Assembly (NCBI GenBank): GCA_029339505.1
Contig: JAQISU010000057.1
Coordinates: forward strand, 5,724,001 to 5,788,000
Direction: 5' to 3'
Source of the DNA: Unio delphinus
Lineage: Eukaryota; Mollusca; Bivalvia; Unionida; Unionidae
Length of the DNA stretch: 64,000 nucleotides
Each line of letters starts with the position of its first letter. Position 1 is the stretch's first letter. The notes beneath the pieces were generated by a model that was not told the origin of the DNA, did not search any database, and worked only from the letters and a program-made list of their open reading frames with translations. Below are positions 32,090 to 41,035 of this stretch, in pieces. The position numbers were made by a program, and so were the translations under genes.

Positions 32090-32953
32090 ATGCCTGTTCG
32101 TAGAGTACTAACTCGTGATGACATAAATGCTATCAAACAATTGAGAAACCGTGTTGGAATAGCAGAAATCGCTGATAAGTATAAAATCAGTTATCAGAGG
32201 ATTTATCGAATTTGGAAATCGGATGAAATCGGAATCGGAAATATTAGCTCTGATGGTGCTAATGATATACCCATCGAACATCTTATTGATGCTGAAGTTG
32301 AAAACGAAATAAATCAAATGTTGAATGAAAAAGTGTATCAACACGTTGATGCTACCATAAATGGCTCTGCCATAAATGGCTCTACCATTAGTGACAGAGT
32401 CACCAGTGACAGAGTCACCAGTGACAGAGTCACCGACAGAATCATTGATAAAGAAATGATATGTCAATTACAATCTCAAGTGACCAACCTAACCAATCAG
32501 AATAACTTGCTGCAAACAAAGATAACAGCGCTACGACAACAACGACAACAACAACAACAACAACAACAATCAATCAATGATTCGTTAAATGATTTACAAT
32601 ATCAATTAAATACCACGCAACAACACCGTAGCGATGCAGTTCGAGATCGCAGTAAACTTATTACTGAACTCAATGATGTACGACGTGAGTTAGAGTTAAT
32701 TAGAATTAAATACTCAGAACTCGCTAGTAAGTACAATCAACTTTTGAATCAAAATGATGAACAATCACAACTAAAAAGAAGAGAGCACCGACGAAAACAA
32801 AAACACCAACGAAAACAAAAACAGCATGAAGATAACATCTGGATGCTATCACTACCCGAAGAAGATCGTGAATTCATTAAAGAAATCAATGAAGTACTTA
32901 ATGATGAAATTGATGATAAAATCATTGATAGCAGAACCATTGATGATGATTAA
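32090..32953 (+). CDS. Helix-turn-helix and coiled-coil protein, left arm (287 aa)
   Basis: Residues 7-48 form a resolvase/Hin-like helix-turn-helix (LTRDDINAIKQLRNRVG, then AEIADKYKISYQRIYRIW). The middle has an SDRVT repeat (three units; two in the other arm), a poly-Gln run and a long predicted coiled coil (about residues 120-225). The C-terminus is basic (RREHRRKQKHQRKQKQ) and then acidic. A DNA-binding, self-associating protein that recognises the element's repeated motifs is plausible. No recombinase catalytic domain is visible. Confidence 0.7.
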   Translation: MPVRRVLTRDDINAIKQLRNRVGIAEIADKYKISYQRIYRIWKSDEIGIGNISSDGANDIPIEHLIDAEVENEINQMLNEKVYQHVDATINGSAINGSTISDRVTSDRVTSDRVTDRIIDKEMICQLQSQVTNLTNQNNLLQTKITALRQQRQQQQQQQQSINDSLNDLQYQLNTTQQHRSDAVRDRSKLITELNDVRRELELIRIKYSELASKYNQLLNQNDEQSQLKRREHRRKQKHQRKQKQHEDNIWMLSLPEEDREFIKEINEVLNDEIDDKIIDSRTIDDD

Positions 32954-32955
32954 TC

Positions 32956-33267
32956 TCAGTCGATACGCGTAAATGAAATCCAACCACCAATGATTTTATC
33001 ATAAATGATTTTGTTGGTGACTTTGTCACTATCGATGATTTCAACGTTGTATTTATTTCTGGTACTCGCTAGAATCTGATGATATTTTTCACTGAGACGA
33101 AAACGCACCTCTGAGTTTCTATTGTTATGGATTGCACATTTATGAGTGACACCATCAGAACCCTTTTCTGTTATAATTCTTCGACCGGTTCCTGTGATTT
33201 TATCATAAACCGTTAATTTTGGATTGTGATTGCTATAATCGTTAAGTGCAGTCTCGAACTGGAGCAT
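32956..33267 (-). CDS. 103-aa protein, RFRL family member 2, left arm
   Basis: Convergent with the HTH gene; the stop codons nearly touch (2 bases apart). It contains IHNNRNSEVRFRLSEKY, similar to the 74-aa protein, and a C-terminal SDKVTNK encoded by a copy of the small palindrome. It reads from ATG at 33267 away from the repeated TATA hairpins. Function unknown. Confidence 0.6.
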   Translation of the reverse strand: MLQFETALNDYSNHNPKLTVYDKITGTGRRIITEKGSDGVTHKCAIHNNRNSEVRFRLSEKYHQILASTRNKYNVEIIDSDKVTNKIIYDKIIGGWISFTRID

Positions 33268-33339
33268 ATTATTTAATTAAGTGATTAAAATGATATCACA
33301 ATAATGTGTATCATCGATGATATGTCTGCGTACGACCAT

Positions 33340-33739
33340 TAACAATAATCGTAGAAGCGTTATTTCACTGTGAGACACCTTCGTTCAATGATGTTGAAAG
33401 TGTCCAAATTGTATATAAAAATATTAATACTGACACTTTCAACATTCTACGCTGATCAATCTGATACATCATAGATGATTTTTGATACGATCATTTTATT
33501 GTTTTAACGGCTTCGTTCAATGATGAGGGAAGTAGCAAAATTGTATATAAAAATAATAATACTGCTAGTTCCCTCACTTTTCCCTTGATCAATCTGATAC
33601 ATCATAGATGATTTTTGATACGATCATTTTATTGTATTAACAGCTCTATCAATGATGTGGAAAGTAGCAAAATTGTATATAAAAATAATAATACTGCTAG
33701 TTTCCACACTTTTCCGTTAATCAATCTGATACATCATAG
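33340..33739. promoter_or_regulatory. Three tandem units with TATA sequence inside covarying hairpins, left arm
   Basis: Units of about 130 bp contain stems ATGTTGAAAGTGTC/GACACTTTCAACAT (33391-33404 with 33432-33445), TGAGGGAAGTAGCA/TGCTAGTTCCCTCA (33524-33537 with 33563-33576) and TGTGGAAAGTAGCA/TGCTAGTTTCCACA (33656-33669 with 33695-33708). Each 25-27 nt loop holds TTGTATATAAAAAT. Stem bases differ between units but remain paired. Shared flanks are TCAATGATG and GATCAATCTGATACATC. They could be promoters for the 73-aa gene and others, replication origins or protein sites. Confidence 0.6.
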
Positions 33740-33961
33740 ATGATCATGGAAGAGTTATTTCATCCTATCAAGTATGAATATGATTTAGCTTCAACAATAT
33801 GTCTCTTTATTACAACCACACATCATTATAGCCACGCGATTGTAAATCAGAATTGTTTCATCGACAATAATGCAAGTGTTGAATACAGCGTGATCAAAAT
33901 TATATCTAAAAAAATGAGGCGACTGAAAAATTATATAAAAAATATTTTTCTCACCCAATAA
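33740..33961 (+). CDS. 73-aa protein next to the central loop, left arm
   Basis: It begins at ATG 33740 directly after the third TATA hairpin and ends 32 bases before the arm end. It has no recognised domain; the C-terminus is basic (ISKKMRRLKNYIKN). The identical copy in the right arm (34060-34281) converges on it across the loop. Confidence 0.5.
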   Translation: MIMEELFHPIKYEYDLASTICLFITTTHHYSHAIVNQNCFIDNNASVEYSVIKIISKKMRRLKNYIKNIFLTQ

Positions 33962-33993
33962 TATATCACTGCTTTTTATTGTTGTTGTTGTTA

Positions 33994-34027
33994 AGTACCA
34001 TTAGTATATACCTAAGAACAAACATAG
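33994..34027. other. Central loop of the palindrome
   Basis: 34 bases that are not self-complementary separate the arms, whose inner ends read ...GTTGTTGTTGTTA and TAACAACAACAAC. In a single strand these arms would form a hairpin end with this loop. The arrangement resembles a copied-through covalently closed hairpin terminus. No gene lies in it; the nearest coding ends are at 33961 and 34060. Confidence 0.85.
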
Positions 34028-34059
34028 TAACAACAACAACAATAAAAAGCAGTGATATA

Positions 34060-34281
34060 TTATTGGGTGAGAAAAATATTTTTTATATAATTTTTCAGTC
34101 GCCTCATTTTTTTAGATATAATTTTGATCACGCTGTATTCAACACTTGCATTATTGTCGATGAAACAATTCTGATTTACAATCGCGTGGCTATAATGATG
34201 TGTGGTTGTAATAAAGAGACATATTGTTGAAGCTAAATCATATTCATACTTGATAGGATGAAATAACTCTTCCATGATCAT
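34060..34281 (-). CDS. 73-aa protein next to the central loop, right arm
   Basis: Identical in protein sequence to the copy at 33740-33961 and convergent with it. Same considerations; function unknown. Confidence 0.5.
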   Translation of the reverse strand: MIMEELFHPIKYEYDLASTICLFITTTHHYSHAIVNQNCFIDNNASVEYSVIKIISKKMRRLKNYIKNIFLTQ

Positions 34282-34680
34282 CTATGATGTATCAGATTGA
34301 TTAACGGAAAAGTGTGGAAACTAGCAGTATTATTATTTTTATATACAATTTTGCTACTTTCCACATCATTGATAGAGCTGTTAATACAATAAAATGATCG
34401 TATCAAAAATCATCTATGATGTATCAGATTGATCAAGGGAAAAGTGAGGGAACTAGCAGTATTATTATTTTTATATACAATTTTGCTACTTCCCTCATCA
34501 TTGAACGAAGCCGTTAAAACAATAAAATGATCGTATCAAAAATCATCTATGATGTATCAGATTGATCAGCGTAGAATGTTGAAAGTGTCAGTATTAATAT
34601 TTTTATATACAATTTGGACACTTTCAACATCATTGAACGAAGGTGTCTCACAGTGAAATAACGCTTCTACGATTATTGTT
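34281..34680. promoter_or_regulatory. Three TATA hairpins, right arm
   Basis: Mirror image of 33340-33739 with the same three stems and TATA-containing loops. The order is reversed relative to the plus strand. Confidence 0.6.
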
Positions 34681-34753
34681 AATGGTCGTACGCAGACATA
34701 TCATCGATGATACACATTATTGTGATATCATTTTAATCACTTAATTAAATAAT

Positions 34754-35065
34754 ATGCTCCAGTTCGAGACTGCACTTAACGATTATAGCAATCACAATCC
34801 AAAATTAACGGTTTATGATAAAATCACAGGAACCGGTCGAAGAATTATAACAGAAAAGGGTTCTGATGGTGTCACTCATAAATGTGCAATCCATAACAAT
34901 AGAAACTCAGAGGTGCGTTTTCGTCTCAGTGAAAAATATCATCAGATTCTAGCGAGTACCAGAAATAAATACAACGTTGAAATCATCGATAGTGACAAAG
35001 TCACCAACAAAATCATTTATGATAAAATCATTGGTGGTTGGATTTCATTTACGCGTATCGACTGA
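34754..35065 (+). CDS. 103-aa protein, RFRL family member 2, right arm
   Basis: Identical to the left-arm protein (32956-33267 minus strand). It converges on the HTH gene at 35068. Confidence 0.6.
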   Translation: MLQFETALNDYSNHNPKLTVYDKITGTGRRIITEKGSDGVTHKCAIHNNRNSEVRFRLSEKYHQILASTRNKYNVEIIDSDKVTNKIIYDKIIGGWISFTRID

Positions 35066-35067
35066 GA

Positions 35068-35916
35068 TTAATCATCATCAATGGTTCTGCTATCAATGAT
35101 TTTATCATCAATTTCATCATTAAGTACTTCATTGATTTCTTTAATGAATTCACGATCTTCTTCGGGTAGTGATAGCATCCAGATGTTATCTTCATGCTGT
35201 TTTTGTTTTCGTTGGTGTTTTTGTTTTCGTCGGTGCTCTCTTCTTTTTAGTTGTGATTGTTCATCATTTTGATTCAAAAGTTGATTGTACTTACTAGCGA
35301 GTTCTGAGTATTTAATTCTAATTAACTCTAACTCACGTCGTACATCATTGAGTTCAGTAATAAGTTTACTGCGATCTCGAACTGCATCGCTACGGTGTTG
35401 TTGCGTGGTATTTAATTGATATTGTAAATCATTTAACGAATCATTGATTGATTGTTGTTGTTGTTGTTGTTGTTGTCGTTGTTGTCGTAGCGCTGTTATC
35501 TTTGTTTGCAGCAAGTTATTCTGATTGGTTAGGTTGGTCACTTGAGATTGTAATTGACATATCATTTCTTTATCAATGATTCTGTCGGTGACTCTGTCAC
35601 TGGTGACTCTGTCACTAATGGTAGAGCCATTTATGGCAGAGCCATTTATGGTAGCATCAACGTGTTGATACACTTTTTCATTCAACATTTGATTTATTTC
35701 GTTTTCAACTTCAGCATCAATAAGATGTTCGATGGGTATATCATTAGCACCATCAGAGCTAATATTTCCGATTCCGATTTCATCCGATTTCCAAATTCGA
35801 TAAATCCTCTGATAACTGATTTTATACTTATCAGCGATTTCTGCTATTCCAACACGGTTTCTCAATTGTTTGATAGCATTTATGTCATCACGAGTTAGTA
35901 CTCTACGAACAGGCAT
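35068..35916 (-). CDS. Helix-turn-helix and coiled-coil protein, right arm (282 aa)
   Basis: Same protein as in the left arm but five residues shorter: two SDRVT units instead of three. The difference is exactly one 15-bp copy of AGTGACAGAGTCACC and is the only arm difference I found. Confidence 0.7.
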   Translation of the reverse strand: MPVRRVLTRDDINAIKQLRNRVGIAEIADKYKISYQRIYRIWKSDEIGIGNISSDGANDIPIEHLIDAEVENEINQMLNEKVYQHVDATINGSAINGSTISDRVTSDRVTDRIIDKEMICQLQSQVTNLTNQNNLLQTKITALRQQRQQQQQQQQSINDSLNDLQYQLNTTQQHRSDAVRDRSKLITELNDVRRELELIRIKYSELASKYNQLLNQNDEQSQLKRREHRRKQKHQRKQKQHEDNIWMLSLPEEDREFIKEINEVLNDEIDDKIIDSRTIDDD

Positions 35917-35952
35917 TATAGAATTAAAAGATATTTTTTTAACAATAATAAT

Positions 35953-35983
<31 letters not shown>

Positions 35984-36283
35984 ACTTTGTCATTGACACC
36001 AGATGGATTTCAATCTCTGCCGTAGAAGCGTTATTTCGTCGTGAGACAGCTTCGTTCAATGATGGGGAAACTATCAAAATTGTATATAAAAAAAATACTG
36101 TGACTTTCCCCACCTTTCCGTTAATCAATCTGGTGACTCTGTCACTGGTATCATATTGAGAAAACCAAAAGAAATCAATGAAGTACTTAATGGTAGAACC
36201 ATTGATGGTAGAACCATTGATGATGACGAAAGTCATCAATGACGAAAGTCATCAATGACGAAAGTCATCAATGACTAATCATT
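35917..36283. repeat. Noncoding stretch with small palindromes, right arm
   Basis: Mirror of 31723-32089: (CAA)n, an inverted TATA hairpin near 36062-36114, a GTGACTCTGTCAC unit, ATGGTAGAACCAT units and three ATGACGAAAGTCAT units (36219-36271). Confidence 0.7.
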
Positions 36284-36508
36284 TTATACTGACTCTGTTG
36301 TTTTCTTTAGTTTTTCTTGAAGACGAAATCTTGCTGTTTTATTTCTATCTGATATCATTCTCATAACTAGTTTACTTCCAGTTTGCGGTATTTTGCTATA
36401 TAATTTAAATTTATCATCACACTGTTTGACTCTAATAGTATTTGTGGGTGGAATACTATCCATAATTGCTCTTACAATATTAGGTGAGTCAATGTTGTAG
36501 TACGTCAT
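36284..36508 (-). CDS. 74-aa protein, RFRL family member 1, right arm
   Basis: Identical to the left-arm protein at 31498-31722; it follows the polymerase gene by 18 bases on the same strand. Confidence 0.6.
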   Translation of the reverse strand: MTYYNIDSPNIVRAIMDSIPPTNTIRVKQCDDKFKLYSKIPQTGSKLVMRMISDRNKTARFRLQEKLKKTTESV

Positions 36509-36526
36509 ATAATAACTGCTTCTTTT

Positions 36527-39500
36527 TTAATTATTATAAGTGAGATAATGTCCTATTGCAAGAGTATTCACTCCATCAACACAGTATCGTTTATCATCAT
36601 AATTGCATAAACCAACTTTTGTAAGTCTATCAGTAAAAATAACATGATAGTGAGATCTAAATCCATGTGTTGTTACTGTTGGTAGAGCAACTCCTGGAGA
36701 TCTTTTTAATGCTGCTAAATAATCATTGAATTTCAATTTATTCTTCACATAATTGTTATTAACTCCTTTTGCTTTTTGCGTTGATTTATTTGTATCAGTA
36801 AGAATCGCGTACATCTTCGAACGAAGACCAACATACTCTTTTATTGGTTTAAATGCAAATTCATCTTTCATCTTTCCAATAACTTTTTTATTAGTAGCAT
36901 CGTGGTAGTATCCTAATGATCCTTTAACATCTATATCTGATAAATCAAATAATTCTCGGTGTTCATAAATATGTTTATAAACATCGTTATTACAATCACT
37001 ACCAGGGATTTCATATGCTAGCGAATCAGTGTCAGTGAATAACAGTCTACAATTAGGCCATACCGTTTTAGCGAACCCATAGTGAAATTGATACATCATG
37101 TGTTTAGATACTTCTAACACTGCAGCTCCAACATAGACAGGCTTATCCAAGAATAACCGAGTTTGTTTTTTTGTGATTAACGATAACAAATCAGTTATTT
37201 TTTTGCTACTCACAAAAGTGTTTCCACGTACTAATTTATCTCGACGGTCTTTATTGTTAACGATTTCGATATTAACTCGTTTTCTTATGTTCTCCATGGT
37301 TTTACCAAAAACAGAATTATTCATCAGCTTAAAGAAATCTTTTTCAAAATCAGTAACAGCTGCTGCTCTTCTTGAAGTATTTCCATCGATATATGGTTTC
37401 ATCCAATTGGAATGATTAAATTGTAACACTTTATGAATTTTTCTAAGAACCAGTCCAGAATCTATTGCTTGTTTGAGTATATCTACATGGCAGACATAAT
37501 TGCGTTTATTAAATAAGTTCGGTACTAATTTTGCTAATGGAGTATATTTCGTTGTTCGTAGTGATAATTGTTCTGGGGATAACATATCATCGGTGATTAT
37601 CATTTTTTCAGCAAGAAAGGGATAATCATTGTGTTTATCATGAAGATGTTCTGGATAGTCTATATCACACTCAACAAAATAACCAACTTTTTCATTATTG
37701 CTTTTAATATCAAACTCTTCTACGGGAATCCATTTGAAACCTCCATATGGCATCAACTTTGACATAGCTCCTCCATAAACATTATTCATATCAAAATCGA
37801 TAATGAAATTATCATCATTATTTGGATTATACTCTGAGAGATACTTGTTGTTGGCAGATGAATGTTTTTTAGTAATCATAGTGATTCCACCACGAATTGC
37901 TTTCTCGATGAAAAGATACATATCAACATCTGTTAATAACTCTAATCGTATTCCCGTTGATTTCAATAACGCATCCCAGGATAATCCTGGTGCCGAATAA
38001 TAGTGTGCTGGATCCAACCCATAATTGTTCATCGATGTTGTTCTAAAATGCTCAAAAATATCGGATAACAACAACACGTCTACGGTTAAATACAAGTCGT
38101 GATAATCACCAAAATTTTTACACTTAAAAATATTCCATGTTGTTAATGCTCGTTGATACTCTTCATCAGTGATATCTTTATCAGTCAACGACGAGTAGAA
38201 TTTATCGATTGTTGGTAGTGATGTCTCTGAAAATCGATTTGGGTTATTGAAATACTCATATGGAAATATTCCCTTCACTGTTATGTTTTTCAATGTTGAT
38301 TCCGGGAGCTTTCTATCCTTCAAGTATTTCTTTGTGATTGGAAAATCAGTACAATTCGCTGCTAGTTGTTCCAGCGATGTATTCATAAATTGTATGCTAT
38401 CTATAAATCGAAGCTTTCCAACTGTTATAGACATCAATTTTTCAGTGCTGCTTGGAATACACTTCAAGAACAAGTTGTTATCTACACAGTATTTTGAGAT
38501 TTCAGGATGTCCTAGCGCACGAAGAATGAAATGACCATCATATCCTCGCAAATTATGAAATACTACCGGATAGAACTCTTGGAAACATCTACAGCGTTTA
38601 TGAACAGCACCGATATATTTTCCTGAGATCACGTTGAAGAATGGTACTCTTGAATTCGCCAGTGGCAAAGCCACCGATGAAAACTTCTTCTTACATTTAA
38701 AACATGTAGTTGAATTAATAAAAGAATCTAATTTAGTAAATCTCTCATCGTGTAGTGATAATAATGCTTCAATTCTACGTTGTTCTTCAAACAGATATTT
38801 TAACATATGAACTTCTGGTTGAGTATCAGACCAATCGTTAATCCGGTAACACGGTGATAGTTTTGAAAACTCGCTATTGGTACATATTGTATTCATTCGA
38901 TAACTCGCTGGAACATGTTGTTGTGTTGATAACGTTTTAAACTCACATTTACATATCTCTATGCAACCACATTTCGGAGCCACTGGAGTAATAAAAGATT
39001 CAAAATCACCGATAAATATGAAAGGGAGTTTCTGTGTTCTCTCATACTTCTTAAAATAGCAGAAGTTATCCGGTTCTTTTGGTGTTTCAACCGCTTTTAC
39101 TTCGAAGCAGTATTTATTATGTTCAATTAGTTTTTCCTGTGTTGTAAAACCACAGAGACAACTGTAACAAAAATATGATTTATGATCATAACCAGACATG
39201 GAAGAACTCATTAATCGACTTAAGTCCTTTATCCAAACATAGTGATCATTATACCACAATAAATTGATTGTAGAACCATCTGTGATATGTTTACTGGCTG
39301 GAGATATTAAATATGGAAATACTCGCAATTGACTATCTAACGAAAACACATTGATACCAGAACTAAATAATGTTGGGTTCTGTTTTTCGATTTTCGGTAT
39401 TTGTTTTATTTTTGTTGGATAATCAATTCCAGTCATATTGATTCGACATTGATATGGTTTGTACTTACTAACTCGATCTGCATGATCCTGTGCTGGAAAG

Positions 39501-40537
39501 CATGCTGATAATAACGCCCACAACAAACACTTATTGTCGTCATTTTTCACGTTGATACAGGATTTCGATGCCTGGATTCTTTTAGGTAGTGGTTTGTAGG
39601 ATGCACCAGTAGTTGATTTAAAATCATGTATCGAGAGTTTAATGAAGTTGATTTTTTTAAACACCAATCCAGTTTTCTGTGATGTGAAAACCTCGTACTG
39701 CCTTGATATCACTGCGAAGAAATCTTTTGCTATCTCTTCTAAATCAGTAGACTGTAGAATAATCTGCGGTTCTGCTCGTAGTGGAACCGTTATTATTACA
39801 TCAGGATTGGATGCTAGATACATATCAAGATTGTATGTTACATTTACTTTTAATAGAGGTCGTTCAAGTAGCACTATCGGAATAACACTAGTAATTATTT
39901 TAATCAGATCACCGATAACAAAGTGGTTATAGTACTTCCCTTTAGGAATGAACTTGATATATTTATCAGAACCAGAAAATGCTTCATCGATTATATAACC
40001 TCCTTGAAGTATTTCTCTATTGATTTTCTTCTTTCGTCGTAAAATTACCAACTGATCTTTTAACTCTTTTAGTTGTTTGTTAGTTCTTGGCCAGTTGGGT
40101 TTTATTTTAGTAAGATCATAGTACTCTTTCACAAGTTTCCTAACAACTATATGACGACGATTTTTTAATTCTGCGTTGATTTTCTTCTTTCGCCGTAAAA
40201 TTGTCAACTGATCTTTTAATTCTTCTAGCTGCTTATTTGATCTCGGCCAGATAGCTTTTGTTTTAGTAAGCTCATAATACTCATCAACAAGTTCTCTCAC
40301 AACTTCATGGCGATGATTTTTTAATTCTTCGTTGATTTTCTTCTTTCGTCGTAAAATTGCTAACTGATCTTTTAATTCTTCTAGCTGCTTATTAGATCTC
40401 GGCCATACAGTTTTTGTTTTAGTAAGCTCATAGTACTCATCAACAAGTTCCCTCGCAACTATATGACGAGGTTTTTTGGGTGATAGGATCATTTTTGGAT
40501 CCTCTTTTGATAACAACATTTCTATATATTTTACCAT
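36527..40537 (-). CDS. Family-B DNA polymerase, right arm
   Basis: 1336 residues, identical in protein sequence to the left-arm copy, with all exonuclease and polymerase motifs intact. Two full, identical copies in one integrated element imply recent duplication, integration as a dimer, or ongoing homogenisation. Confidence 0.93.
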   Translation of the reverse strand: MVKYIEMLLSKEDPKMILSPKKPRHIVARELVDEYYELTKTKTVWPRSNKQLEELKDQLAILRRKKKINEELKNHRHEVVRELVDEYYELTKTKAIWPRSNKQLEELKDQLTILRRKKKINAELKNRRHIVVRKLVKEYYDLTKIKPNWPRTNKQLKELKDQLVILRRKKKINREILQGGYIIDEAFSGSDKYIKFIPKGKYYNHFVIGDLIKIITSVIPIVLLERPLLKVNVTYNLDMYLASNPDVIITVPLRAEPQIILQSTDLEEIAKDFFAVISRQYEVFTSQKTGLVFKKINFIKLSIHDFKSTTGASYKPLPKRIQASKSCINVKNDDNKCLLWALLSACFPAQDHADRVSKYKPYQCRINMTGIDYPTKIKQIPKIEKQNPTLFSSGINVFSLDSQLRVFPYLISPASKHITDGSTINLLWYNDHYVWIKDLSRLMSSSMSGYDHKSYFCYSCLCGFTTQEKLIEHNKYCFEVKAVETPKEPDNFCYFKKYERTQKLPFIFIGDFESFITPVAPKCGCIEICKCEFKTLSTQQHVPASYRMNTICTNSEFSKLSPCYRINDWSDTQPEVHMLKYLFEEQRRIEALLSLHDERFTKLDSFINSTTCFKCKKKFSSVALPLANSRVPFFNVISGKYIGAVHKRCRCFQEFYPVVFHNLRGYDGHFILRALGHPEISKYCVDNNLFLKCIPSSTEKLMSITVGKLRFIDSIQFMNTSLEQLAANCTDFPITKKYLKDRKLPESTLKNITVKGIFPYEYFNNPNRFSETSLPTIDKFYSSLTDKDITDEEYQRALTTWNIFKCKNFGDYHDLYLTVDVLLLSDIFEHFRTTSMNNYGLDPAHYYSAPGLSWDALLKSTGIRLELLTDVDMYLFIEKAIRGGITMITKKHSSANNKYLSEYNPNNDDNFIIDFDMNNVYGGAMSKLMPYGGFKWIPVEEFDIKSNNEKVGYFVECDIDYPEHLHDKHNDYPFLAEKMIITDDMLSPEQLSLRTTKYTPLAKLVPNLFNKRNYVCHVDILKQAIDSGLVLRKIHKVLQFNHSNWMKPYIDGNTSRRAAAVTDFEKDFFKLMNNSVFGKTMENIRKRVNIEIVNNKDRRDKLVRGNTFVSSKKITDLLSLITKKQTRLFLDKPVYVGAAVLEVSKHMMYQFHYGFAKTVWPNCRLLFTDTDSLAYEIPGSDCNNDVYKHIYEHRELFDLSDIDVKGSLGYYHDATNKKVIGKMKDEFAFKPIKEYVGLRSKMYAILTDTNKSTQKAKGVNNNYVKNKLKFNDYLAALKRSPGVALPTVTTHGFRSHYHVIFTDRLTKVGLCNYDDKRYCVDGVNTLAIGHYLTYNN

Positions 40538-40628
40538 ATCTCTAATTCACTTTTTAGTATAGCTTTGAAGCGGAATTAACCATATTGTTAAATATGAATT
40601 AAAGATATAGATAAGAGTTATATATAAG
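40538..40628. promoter_or_regulatory. Divergent promoter region, right arm
   Basis: Mirror of 27378-27468, with the same AT-rich sequence between the polymerase and zinc-ribbon start codons. Confidence 0.45.
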
Positions 40629-41033
40629 ATGCTCACACTTGGTTCATGTGGTTGGTTGTTAAAGAATTCGACTAATCACTGTGGGAAATCTTGTTATGGA
40701 GAATACTGCGGAGTGCATGCTTATTTGCTACGAAATAGTACTAATGCTGGTACAAATCCCTGTGCAGGTTGTGGTGTTGGTGTGAGAGGAAAAATCCATC
40801 TCTGTGATAAATGTGGTAAAAACGCCTATCGAGCTATTTTGACGTATTATAAAAATAGAAAGAATAAGCATCATATTTTGGTTGAGAATCCTCCTACGGT
40901 AGAGGAGTTCATTGTTGAGTATCGACCAAGAGGTAGTTCAACAATTTCTGTAGAAGTATCTATAATGACAAAGTCATCATCAGTGACAAAGTCGATGGCA
41001 AAGCCATCAGTGACAAAGTCACCGGCAATCTAA
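40629..41033 (+). CDS. Zinc-ribbon-like protein, right arm
   Basis: Identical to the protein at 26973-27377 of the left arm. It reads outward toward the element end. Confidence 0.7.
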   Translation: MLTLGSCGWLLKNSTNHCGKSCYGEYCGVHAYLLRNSTNAGTNPCAGCGVGVRGKIHLCDKCGKNAYRAILTYYKNRKNKHHILVENPPTVEEFIVEYRPRGSSTISVEVSIMTKSSSVTKSMAKPSVTKSPAI

Positions 41034-41035
41034 TA

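Larger units (their letters stand above)
26401..33993 (+). repeat. Left arm of the palindrome
   Basis: 7,593 bp. It is matched base for base, as far as checked by eye, by the reverse complement of 34028-41605. The only difference found is one extra 15-bp unit of AGTGACAGAGTCACC at about 32390-32437 (three units here, two in the right arm). Confidence 0.9.

Noticed and set aside
27469..40537. PolB genes as the missing polymerase of the Polinton at 1-6094
   Set aside because: They lie in a separate element with its own termini and TSD inside LINE3, far from the Polinton, in duplicate and with different neighbouring genes.
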